DNA of 64,000 bases from Adiantum capillus-veneris. Taxonomy: Eukaryota; Streptophyta; Polypodiopsida; Polypodiales; Pteridaceae. Shown here piece after piece: positions 22,901 to 33,663 of this stretch. The stretch covers positions 131,002,018 to 131,066,017 of the forward strand of contig CM043968.1 of assembly GCA_014529385.2 (NCBI GenBank), given 5' to 3'. A program made the position numbers and the translations under genes. The notes under the pieces were generated by a model that was not told the origin of the DNA, did no database searches, and saw only the letters and a list, made by a program, of their open reading frames with translations. The first letter of the stretch is position 1; each line of letters starts with the position of its first letter.

Positions 22901-24501
22901 TTGGATCTCCAAAAGGAACATAGGGAAACATATGGCCCTTGAGATTGTACATTCCCACCCTATGGTCCTTGGGCCACAAAGTCTGTAGATGGGACATAGG
23001 GCATTCTTTGATCCTATGGCTCTAGGTTGGTTATGTTCCTTTTCAAGATCCTATGGCCCTAGGGCCATAGGATCCCCACAAGGAACATAGAGAACCCTAT
23101 GGCCTATGAGATTGTACAGTGCCACCCTATGGCCCTTGGGCCATAAGCTCTCTAGATGGGACACAATGCACCCTGTGATCCTATGGCCCTAGGGCCATAA
23201 GATCTCAGAAACGAACATAGGGAAAAATGTGGCCCTTGAGATTGTACCTTTCCCCCCTACGGCCCTTGGGCCACAAGGTCTCTAGATGGGACATAAGTCA
23301 CCCTTTGATCCTCTGCACATAGGTTCCTTATGTTTGTTTTGGAGATCCTATGATCCTAGGGCCATTGGATCTCGAGAAGGAACATAGGGAACCATATGGC
23401 CCTTGAGATTGTACATTGCCACCCTATGGCCCTTGGGCCACAAGGCCTGTACATGGGACATACGGCATTCTTTCATCCTATGGCTCTAGGTTTCTTATGT
23501 TGCTTTTGGAGATCCTATGTCCCTAGTGCCATAGGATCCCCATAAGGAACCTATAGAACCCTACGGCCTTTGAGATTTTACAGTGCCACCCTATGGCCCT
23601 TGGGCCATAAGCTCTCTAGATGGGACACAAGGGCCCTATGATCCTATGGCCCTAGGGCCAAAAGATCTTGAAAAGGAACATAGGGAACATTATGGCCCTT
23701 GAGATTGTACATTTCCCCGCTATGGCCCTTGGGCCACAAGGTCTCTAGATGGGACATGAGGAACCCTTTGATCCTATGGCCATAGGTTCCTTATGTTTGT
23801 TTTGGAGATCCTATGGCCCTAAGGCCATTGGATCTCCAAAAGGAACATAGGGAACCATATGGCCCTTGAGATTGTACATTTCCACCCTATGGCCCTTGGG
23901 CCACAAGGTCTGTACATGGGACATAGGGCATTCTTTGATCCTATGGACCTAGGTTCCTTATGTTCCTTTTGGAGATCCTATGTCCCTAGGGCCATACGAT
24001 CCCCATAAGGAACATAGAGAACCATATGGCCCTTGAAATTGTACAGTGTCACCCTATGGCCCTTGGGCCATAAGCTCTCTAGATGGGACACAAGGCACGT
24101 TGTGATCCTATGGCCCTAGGGCCATAAGATCTCGAAAATGAACATAGGAAAGAATATGAACCTTGAGCTTGTACCTTTCCCCACTATGTCCCTTGGGTGA
24201 CAAGGTGTCTAGCTGTGACATAATGCAGCCTTTGATCCTCTGGCCATAGGTTCCTTATGTTTGTTTTGGAGATCCTATGGCCCTAGGGCCATTGGATCAC
24301 CAAAAGTAACATAGGGAACCATATGTCCTTTGAGATTGTACATTCCCACCCTATGGCTCTTGGGCCACAAGGTTTGTAGATGGGACATAGGGCATTCTTT
24401 CATCCTATGCACCTAGGTTCCTTATGTTCCTTTTGGAGATCCTATGGACCTAGGGCCATAGGATCCCCATAGGGAACATAGAGGCCCTTGAGATTCCCAC
24501 C
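19930..24501. repeat. palindromic higher-order satellite array, left block
   Basis: About 4.6 kb of tandem repeats made of three related subunits recognised by GAGATTGTACAGTGCC, GAGATTGTACCTTTCC and GAGATTGTACATTCCC. The AGTGCC subunit recurs at about 23107, 23570 and 24030 and the CTTTCC subunit at about 23239, 23706 and 24166, giving a higher-order period near 463 bp. Each subunit carries GATCCTATGGCC / GGCCATAGGATC inverted pairs. Copies become more irregular towards 19930. No coding potential. Confidence 0.9.
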
Positions 24502-24719
24502 CTATGTGTTAAGTATGGAGCCCGATTTACCTTTGTAATTTTATGTGGTAAAAGCGCACATTTGTAAGGCCCCCATTATGAGGGGAAGCCATCGTGCGTG
24601 AAGGACAATCACTCACCGGAAACCAAAATTTTCACAGACAATAATCAGGGGCAACTTTAAAGGCCTCGGGGGCGGAGGCCCCCGATACTTTTTTTTTGGC
24701 CGGAATATTCTTTTTCGCC

Positions 24720-24866
24720 GGAATATTATGGCCGGACGGCGGCCGGAAAGTGGTCGGAAAACAACCGGTCGGTTAGCCGGTGGCCGGAAGTCAATGGCCG
24801 GTGGCCGGTGGTCGGAAGTCAATGGCCGGTGGCCGGTGGCCGAATTCAATGGCCGGTGGCCGAATT
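24720..24866. repeat. GGCCGGTGGCC minisatellite inside the solo LTR
   Basis: GC-rich tandem repeats of GGCCGGTGGCCGGAAGTCAAT type in an otherwise AT-rich region; probably U3 repeats of the Copia LTR. Confidence 0.85.
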
Positions 24867-24992
24867 CAAAAGCGGACTTGTCTTCTCAAGGGCGGCCACA
24901 CATGGGTGGATTGGAGGGTCCGATTTGGATTTATTCCCACAAGGGCGGCTACACATGGCTGTCTCTCATAAGAGAGGGCAGCCCTTTTGGCC

Positions 24993-25000
24993 TATAAAAG
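24993..25000 (+). promoter_or_regulatory. TATA box of the Copia solo LTR
   Basis: TATAAAAG, followed by about 310 bp of R/U5-like sequence including a CT run at 25204-25224. Confidence 0.7.
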
Positions 25001-25315
25001 GAGGTCATTTCTACACACATTTCATAGTGTGAAGTTGATGCAACAAGGTGAGTGTGAGGTGGTGAGAGTGAAGCAAGGCGGGAGCTCCATTAAGGGTATA
25101 ATCCCTTTGTAAATGACTTCTTGTTTTGAAGTACTAAAGCCATTGAGTGGCTGCTTTCCCGTGGACGTAGCCCACATTGGGTGAACCACGTATATCGTGT
25201 GTACTCTCTCTCTCTCTCTCTCTACTCTATAATCTCGTGTATGTAAATCTGTCTTTCTTAATTAAGTAATCTACTCAATTATCTATTTAGCTACGTCTTA
25301 TTTCCTAACACTATG

Positions 25316-28300
25316 GCCCTTGGGAAACTAGGGCTATAGGATCCCCATAAGGAACAAGACACCCTGTGATCCTATGGCACTAGGGCCATAAGATCTCGAA
25401 AAGGAACATAGGGAATAATATGGCCATAGGTTTCTTATGTTTGTTTTGGAGATCCTATGGCCTTACGGCCATTAGATCTCCAAAAGAAACATAGGGAACC
25501 ATATGTCCCTTGAGATTGTACATTCTCACCCTATAGTCTTTGGGCCCTTGAGATTGTACATTCCCACCCTATGGCCCTTGGGAACCTAGGGCCATTGGGT
25601 TGCCAAAAGGAACATAGGGAACCATATGGCCCTTGAGATTGTACATTCCCACCCTATGGTCCTTGGGACACAAGGTCTGCAGGTGGGACATATGGCATTC
25701 TTTGATCCTATGGACCTAGGTTCTTTTGGATATCCTATGGCCCTAGGGCCATATGATCCCTATAAGGAACATAGAGATCCATATGGCCCTTGAGATTGTA
25801 CAGTGTCACCCTATGGCCCTTGGGCCATAATCTCTTTAGATGGGACACAAGCGACCCTGTGATCCTATGGCCCTACGTCCATAAGATCTCGAAAAGAAAC
25901 ATAGAGAACAATATCGCCCTTGAGATTGTACCTTTCCCCCCTATGGCCCTTGGGCCACAAGGTCTCTAGATGGGACGTAAAGCACCCTTTGATCCTCTGG
26001 CCATAGGTTCCTTATGTTTGTTTTGGAGATCCTATGGGCCTAGGGCCATTGGATCTCCAAAAGGAACATAGGGAACCATATGTCGCTTGAGATTGTACAT
26101 TCCCATCCTATGGCCCTTGGGCCACAAGGTCTATAGATGGGACATAGGGCATTCTTTAATCCTATGGACCTAGGTTCCTTATGTTCCTTTTGGAGATCCT
26201 ATGCCCTAGGGCTATACGATCCCCATAAGAAACATAGAGAACCATATGGCGGTTGAGATTGTACAGTGTCACCCTATGGTACTTGGGCCATAAGCTCTCT
26301 AGATGGGACACAAGGCACCCTGTGACCGTATGGCCCTAGGGCCATAAGATCTCGAAAAGGAACATAGGGACCTATATGGCCCTTGATATTTTACCTTACC
26401 TCCCTATGGCCCTTGGGCCACAAGGTCTCTAGATGGGACATAAGGCACCCTTTGATCCTATGGCCATAGATTTCTTATGTTTGTTTTTGAGATCCTAGGG
26501 CCATTGGATCTCCAAAAGGAACATAGGGAACCATATGGCCCTTGAGATTGTACATTCCCACCCTATGGCCCTTGGGCCACAAGGTCTCTAGATGGGACAT
26601 AGGGCATTCTTTGATCTTAGAGCCCTAGGTTCCTTATGTTCATTTTGGTGATCCTATGGCCCTAGGGCCATTGGATCTCCAAAAGGAACATAGGGAACCA
26701 TATGGCCATAGAGATTGTACATTCCCACCCTATGGCCCTTGGGCCATAAGGTCTGTAGATGGGACATAGGGCATTCTTTGATCCTATGGCCCTAGGTTCC
26801 TTATGTTCCTTTTGGAGATCCTATGGCCTTAGTGCCATAAAATCCCCATAAGGAACATAGAGAATTCTATGGCCTTTGAAATTGTACAGTGCCACACTAT
26901 GGCCCTTGGGCCATAAGCTCTCTAGATGGGACACAAGGCACCCTGTGATCCTATGGCCTAGGGCCATATGTTCCTTTTGGAGATCCTATGAGCCTAGGGC
27001 CATAGGATCTTCAAAACAAAGATATGGAACCCTATGGCCCTTAAGATTGTACATTCCTACCCTATGCCCCTTGGGCCACAAGGTCTGTAGATGGGACATA
27101 TGGCACCCTTTGATCCTATGGCCCTAGGTTCCTTATGTTTCTTTTGGAGATCCTATGGCCCTAGTGCCATAGGATCTCCAAAAGGAACAGAGGGAATCCT
27201 ATGGCCCTTGAGATTGTACATTCCCACCCTATGGCCCTTAGGCCACAAGGTCTCCATATGGGACATGGAGCACCCTTTGATCCTATGGCTCTAGGTTCCT
27301 TATGTTCCTTTTGGAGATGTTACGGACCTAGGGCCATAGGATATCTAAAAGGAACATACAAAACCATATGGACCTTGGAATTGTACATTCCTACCCTATG
27401 ACCCTTGGGCCACAAGATCTATAGATGGGACACCCTAAACTCTGTGATCCTATGGCAGTAGGGCCATATGTTCCTTTTGGAGATCTTATGGCCCTAGGGC
27501 CATTGGATCTTCAGAAGGAACATAGAGAGCCCTATGTCCCTTGAGATTGTACAATCCTACCCTATGGCCCTTGGGCCACAAGTTCTGAAGATGGGACATA
27601 TAGCACCCTTTGATCCTATGGCCCTAGGTTCCTTATGTTCCTTTTGGAGATCCTATGGATCTAATGCCATAGGATCTCCAAAAGGAACATAGGGAACCCT
27701 ATGGCCCTTGAGATTTTACATTCCTACCCTATCACCTTTGGGCCACAAGGTCTCTAGATGGAACATAGGGCACCCTTTGAACCTATGGAACTTAGGCCAC
27801 AAAGGTCTCCAGATGGGAGATAGGACACCTTGTGATCCTATGGCCCTAGGGCCATAGGATCTCCAAATGGAACTTATGGAATCCTAGGGCCCTTGAGATT
27901 GTACATTGGCACCCTATGGACACAAGGAATTAAGATGAGATATAGGGAATCCTTTGATCATATGTCCCTAGGGCCATATGTTCCTTTTGGGGATCATATG
28001 GCCCTAGTGCCATAGAATCTCTAAATGGACCATAGGGAAGCCTATGGATCTTGAGATTGTACATCACCACCCTATGGACATTGGGCCACAGGGTTTTCAA
28101 AAGGAACATAGGGCACTCTGTGACCCTAAGTCCATAGGGTCTCACATCATACTGGAGGGCATCCTAGGGCCCAAGGGTGGCCATAACGAGCATAGGGAAC
28201 CCCATGGTGCACATTATTGGGCAACATGGCAGCCCCATGCCCCTAGGGCCCTAGGGCCATAAGATCTCCAAAAGGAACATAGGGAACACTATGGCCCTTG

Positions 28301-28560
28301 AGATTGCACATTGCCACCCTATGAACCTCGAGCCACAAGATCTCCAGATGGGACATAGGGCAACTTGTGGTCCTATGGCCCTAGGAAACCATATTGTTAC
28401 TTTTAGAGATCTTGTGGCCCTATTGTTCCTTTTGGACATAGAGCACCATGTGATCCTATGGCCCTAGGGCCATAGGATCTTCAATCGGAACATAGGGAAC
28501 CCTATGACCCTTGAGATTGTACATTGGCACCCTATGGCCAAATGGGACATTGGTCACCCT
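25316..28560. repeat. palindromic higher-order satellite array, right block
   Basis: Continuation of the 463-bp-type satellite after the solo LTR. Copies become divergent beyond about 26900 and merge with unrelated-looking spacers near 28150-28250. About 28090-28230 repeats a segment seen at 20100-20240 (TAGGGTCTCACATCATACT...), so the two array edges are related. No coding potential. Confidence 0.88.
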
Positions 28561-29595
28561 ATAGTACAATGTGAGACCACCCTATGGCCTTATGGTCATA
28601 GAGTGACTTAGGACCATATGTTACTCTTTAGTATGAGGTGAAACCCTATGGCCTTATGGCCATAGGGTGCCCTAGGGCCATAGGTTACCCTCTAGTATGA
28701 GATGAGATCCCATGGCCTCTAGTATGAAGTGACACCCTATGGCCTTATGGACATATTGTGCCCTGGGGCCATATGATTCCCTCTATTTTGATGTGAGACC
28801 CTATGGCCTTATGGCCATAGGGTGTCCTTTGTAGCCACACCCTGTCTGCCCTTCTAAAGATTCTATGTGTAGTTTTATTTTAGTGACCCAGGGCCATAGG
28901 GTTCTCTCTATGCCATCGAGGGCTGAAGGCCGTAGGGTCCCCTCTATGCTAGTAAGATACTATGGCCCCAAGGCCACAAGGTGCCCTCATTCTTTCAAAA
29001 AAACCCTCTATGCTCTATGATCTATATTAGGAACCTATGGCCTTCAGGCCATAGGGTCCCATGTATGCCATAGGGAGCTATATTTTTCAATAAAAAACAC
29101 TATTTTCTCTATATTGGCACCATGTGGCTTGAAGGCCATAGGGTCCCCTCTATTCTAGTAAGAGTCTCTCCATGCTCTATATTGGCACCCTTTTGCCTAA
29201 AGTCCATAGGGTCCGCTCTATGCTAGTAAGAACGGATCTATGCTCTATATGGAACCCTGTATGCTAGAAACCACTATGAGGGTTTTTTGGCAACCTATGG
29301 CCATACGATGCTCTCTTTATGGCCATAGGGTTTGTTGAATACTAAGGAAAACTCTCCATGGTCTATATCTGGGCATCTAATGGCGGTTGTGCCATTTGCT
29401 AATAAGAAACCACCATTTCTCTAGGTTTTTCTTCTATTGTTTTACGACAACAAGGTGCCATGCTCCATGGCAATAATTAAAAAAAACCTAAATGCTCTAC
29501 ATTGACACCCTATGGCGCAGGGCCCAGGTGTGATCTATGCTACCCTGAACCCCTCTATGCTCTACGTTGACACCCTACGGCCCCAAGGCCACAAG
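28561..29595. repeat. degenerate palindromic repeats
   Basis: Irregular copies of ACCCTATGGCC..GGCCATAGGGT with ATGCTCTATATTGGCACC spacers. No gene seen. Confidence 0.7.
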
Positions 29596-29606
29596 GTGCT
29601 CTCTCT

Positions 29607-29646
<40 letters not shown>

Positions 29647-29874
29647 TTTAAATTGTTAATTTGGCCTTATTATCAGTCCTCCCTCTCTCTCAGCTTCCTC
29701 TCCTCTATTTGTCTCTCTTACTCTCCTTTCTCTCTCACTCCAAACAACTATTTATCTCCCTCTTCTCATCTCTCCCCATTCATAAAGGGCTTCAATATCT
29801 ACCGGTGGCATCGTCATTCACGCACCCCCTACCACATCTCCTCTTTCTAGGACCTATCTCACACCAACAGAAAG
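29596..29874 (+). other. candidate 5' untranslated exon of the DUF7869-like gene
   Basis: A CT-rich leader-like stretch (CT runs at 29600-29608 and 29612-29643) ending in a donor-like ACAGAAAG|GTTAGT at 29874/29875. The next strong plus-strand acceptor in front of a long ORF is CTTCTTGCAG at 33652-33661. The pairing is inference. Confidence 0.35.
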
Positions 29875-29890
29875 GTTAGTTCTTTTCTGG

Positions 29891-29990
29891 TTTTCTGTTT
29901 TACTGTTTTAATGTTTTACAGTTTTCCTATTTTACAATTTTACTATTTTACAGTTTTAATGTTTTACAGTTTTACTATTTTACTATTTTT
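29891..29990. repeat. TTTTACAG/TTTTAATG minisatellite
   Basis: T-rich tandem repeats of TTTTACAGTTTTACTA type, between the two candidate leader exons. Confidence 0.8.
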
Positions 29991-30036
29991 TTATAGAGAG
30001 CGGTAAATAAAATTTTTTAAAAAATATTGAGCTTAC

Positions 30037-30345
30037 CTGTGAGGCAGTGCGTAGAGAGGGAGAGAGAACACGAAAGAGGCGGCACCACAGGGCGGCAACG
30101 GGTGGCTATTCGATGTCGTGAGAGGGCGGCAACGGGCATATTTGATGTCGTGAGAGGGCGGCACCACATGCGTAGCAAGGGCGATAGAGGGGCGCAAAAG
30201 AGGTGTTTGGGAGAGGCGTAGGAAAGGTGCACGGAGGGCGTTTAAGAGAGGAGCAAGGAGCGCGCACGGAGGGCGTTTAGGAGAGAAGCAAGGAGCGCGC
30301 AGAGCTGTGCTCGAGAGAGAAGACTAGGGTTTCGAAAATTTTGAA
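30037..30345 (-). other. candidate 5' untranslated exon of the fusion gene
   Basis: On the minus strand a CT/GC-rich stretch ends in a consensus donor, CTCACAG|GTAAGC (30037/30036). A telo-box-like AAACCCTAG lies at 30324-30332, a motif common in plant promoters and leaders. It includes a 37-bp tandem repeat (GGAGGGCGTTTAAGAGAG on +, about 30233-30300) and a GTGAGAGGGCGGCA repeat. No ATG-led ORF. The next minus-strand acceptor before a long ORF is at 19712, implying a 10.3-kb intron. Inference. Confidence 0.35.
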
Positions 30346-30350
30346 AAGAA

Positions 30351-30384
30351 AGAGAGAGAGAGAGAGAGAAAGAAAGAGAGAGAT
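30351..30384. repeat. GA microsatellite
   Basis: (AG)n with interruptions, adjoining the candidate minus-strand leader exon. Confidence 0.85.
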
Positions 30385-31169
30385 AGAGATTAGGTTAAAA
30401 TTTCAAAATTCAAAATTTGACTTTCAAGTTTTAAACCTAAACTTCCCGCTCTCTTTTATTTTGAATTTTGAAGAGTTTATAATCGTTTTCTTAAGGAGAG
30501 TCATACCAAAGGAGTCATAGCAGAAAAAAAAATAAAAATTTACGTGAGACTTTGTCAATGCCAGTGTCGTCTCTCTACGAGTGGAACGACACCCATGGTT
30601 GAAATCTCCGTCCCGGGACCAAAATCACATATTGAAAAATACACTAAAAAACATTCAAAATTAGAGAATTTTCCCTCGAAAAAAGTGCGATATTTTTTCG
30701 TGCAGTATTGATCAGGAGACTTGAAAACACATTTTAGAAAAATTTGGGGTAAGCAAAAAAAAAAAGAAGGCTTTTTTTGCCACATGCAACTGCGCACTAA
30801 TTGCAGGTGTTTTGAAAGTGTAAGTATACATGCAACATACATGTATATATTTATACAAATAGTATTTAAATGAGGAGGTCATATACTAGAATGGGTTGCA
30901 AAGGTGCTGGTGCGCATTTGCGAAGAGGCTTGTAAAGGTGCAATTTGATCACACATTTGATCATGCGATACGTGCACACCATTGTTTTTTATGTCCCTTC
31001 AAAGACATAAACATGTCATATGGATGTACATCCACGAGACTACTTGAGACACGGTCTCTAGATATAATCAATGGTTGTGGAATATTATCAATGAATGTGG
31101 ATGCACCACGTGGCATATCGTGCGGCTCATACGTACCCCCTTATGTCCTGGCAGGCTCTAGCTTTCTGA
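30385..31169. other. AT-rich spacer, nothing recognised
   Basis: No ORF of interest, RNA gene or repeat family seen on either strand. Confidence 0.5.
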
Positions 31170-33600
31170 AATCACTATATATAGCACCCTATGGCCCAAA
31201 GTCCATAGGATGCATATATAGCTCACCACAAAACACGAATTGAGGATACCTTGTGGTCATAAATCCATAAGATCTATATATATTTATCTAGAAACATCAA
31301 CAATAGAATCCTATGGCCTTTTGTCCGTAGGATGCTCATATAGTCATCATGAAACATCTACATATAGGGCCCTATGGACCTAAGGTCATAGGATGTATAT
31401 ATATAATCACTCCCTAGGCTATGGACCTTGTGGTCATAAATCCATAAGATCTATATATATTTAGCTAGAAACATCAACTATAGCATCCTATGGCCTTTGT
31501 CCGTAGGATGTTCATATAGTCATCATGAAACACCTACATATAGGGCCGTATGGACCTAAGGCCATAGGATGTATATATATAATCATATCAGTACACCTAC
31601 ATATAGCATCACATGGACCTAAGTCCAAAGGATGTATACAAACTCATTGTGTCCCTAAGGCCACATGATGCTATATACGCATCATGAGACAACTACATAT
31701 AGGCCCTATCGCCCTCAATACAAAATGCCTTGATAAAACATCATATAGACTAAAGTCCATATGATTTATATATAGTCAACACAAAACACCTACATATAGT
31801 GCCCTATGGTCCTAAGGCCATAGAATGTTATAGACCCATCACGAGACAACTACATATAGTGCCCTATGCCCTTAGACCATAGGATGTGTATGTATGCATT
31901 GCGAAACACCTGCATATATCATCCAATGGCCCTAAGGCCACAGGATATTATATACCCATCATCAGACAACTATGTATAGTGTCCTATGGCCCTTAGGCCA
32001 TAGCATGTGTACAATTGCATCGCAAAACACCTACATATAGCTCTATATTGGCCCTAAGGCCATAGAATGTTATATACCCATCGTGACATAGCTACATATA
32101 GTTCCCTATGGCCCTCAGTCCATAGGATGTGTATAGTTGCATCACGAAACACCTACATATAGCATCCTATGTCTCTAATTCCATAGGATGTTAAATACCC
32201 ATCGTGAGACAACTACAAATAGTGCCCTATGGCCCTCATGCCATAGGATGTGTACAGTTGCATCGCGAAACACCTATATATAGCATCCTATGGCCCTAAG
32301 GCCACATGATGTTATATACCCATCATGAGACAACTACATATAGTGTCCTATGGCCCTAAATCCGCAGGATGTTATATACCCATCTTGAGACAACTACATA
32401 TAGTGTCCTATGGCCCTTAGGCCATAGGATGTGTACAGTTGCATCGCAAAACACCTACATATAGCTCTATATTGGCTATAAGGCCATATAATGTTATATA
32501 CCCATCGTGAGATAACTACATATAGTTCCCTATGGCCCTCAGTCCATAGGATGTGTATAGTTGCATCACGAAACACCTACATATAGCATCCTATGGCTCT
32601 AATGCCACAGGATGTTAAATACCCATCGTGAGGCAACTACAAATAGTGCCCTATGGCCCTCAGGCCATAGGATGTGTACAGTTGCATCGTGAAACACCTA
32701 CATATAGCATCCTATCGCCCTAAGGCTACGGGATGTTATATACGCATCATGAGACAACTACATATAGTGTCCTATGGCCCTTAGGCCATAGGATGTGTAC
32801 AGTTGCATTGCAAAACACCTACATATAGCTCTATATTGGCCATAAGGCCATAGAATGTTATATACCCATCATGAGATAACTACATATAGTGCCCTATGGC
32901 CCTCAGTCCATAGGATGTGTATAGTTGCATCACGAAACACCTACATATAGAATCCTATGGCTCTAATGCCACAAGATGATAAATACCCATCGTGAGACAA
33001 CTACAAATAGTGCCCTATGGCCCTCAGGCCATAGGATGTGTACAGTTGCATCGTGAAACACCTACATATAGAATCCTATGGACCTAAGGCCACAGGATGT
33101 TATATACCCATCATGAGACAACTACATATAGTGTCCTATACCCCTTAGGCCATAGGATGTGTATAGTTGCATCGCAAAACACCTACATATAGCTCGATAT
33201 TTTCCATAAGGCCATAGAATGTTATATAACCATCGTGAGATAACTACATATAGTTCCCTATGGCCCTCAGTCCATAGGATGTGTATAGTTGCATCACGAA
33301 ACACCTACATATAGCATCCTATGGCCCTAAGGCCACATGATGTTAAATACCCATCGTGAGACAACTACAAATAGTGCCCTATGGACCTAAGGCCACAGGA
33401 TGTATATTTACTCAACACAAAACACCTGGATAAAACATCATATGGACTAAAGGCCATATGATTTATACATACTCAATATGAACCACCTACATATAGCATC
33501 ATATGGCCCTAAGTCCATAGGATTCTGTATACCCATCATGAAACAACCACATATAGTGCCCTTTGTGTATATAATCATAATGAAACACCTACATATATAC
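31170..33600. repeat. palindromic array of about 60-bp units, 364-bp higher-order period
   Basis: Tandem units alternate ACACCTACATATAG + hairpin + TGTGTATAGTTGCATC and CAACTACATATAG + hairpin + TTATATACCCATC. Each hairpin is CATCCTATGGCC, four loop bases, then GGCCATAGGATG. The marker CTCTATATTGG recurs at 32041, 32465, 32829 and (as CTCGATATTTT) 33193; the last two spacings are exactly 364 bp, the first 424 (one extra 60-bp unit). Short spurious ORFs inside are repeat translations. Confidence 0.9.
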
Positions 33601-33663
33601 TCACAATAAAATGATTTTGTGATGGTTTTCTTAACAAATATTTTTTGAAACCTTCTTGCAGGT

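Larger units (their letters stand above)
24507..25310. mobile_element. solo LTR of a Ty1/Copia-type element
   Basis: 804 bp with inverted ends TGTTAAG...CCTAACA, flanked by a CTATG duplication (24502-24506 and 25311-25315), inserted inside the satellite. It contains a TATA box and, near 25160-25195, the CCGTGGACGTAG...GTGAACCACGTA segment typical of plant Copia LTR R/U5 regions. No internal domain remains, so the element was probably reduced by LTR-LTR recombination. Transcription sense of the LTR is +. Confidence 0.9.

Noticed and set aside
24613-25032. Arg/Gly/Pro-rich ORFs in the solo LTR
   Set aside because: Products of the GGCCGGTGGCC minisatellite.
26876-28439. Overlapping ORFs rich in WPLGHK in the satellite
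   Set aside because: Translations of tandem satellite units with a repeated frame; no ATG context or conservation.
30017-30232. Coding first exon on the minus strand
   Set aside because: The ORF starts at a GTG and is an Arg/Ser/Pro mix from short repeats; treated as an untranslated leader instead.
31170-33600. CRISPR-like array (regular repeats with palindromes)
   Set aside because: Spacers are themselves repeated in a higher-order period, units drift, no cas genes are present and the context is plant DNA; it is a satellite.
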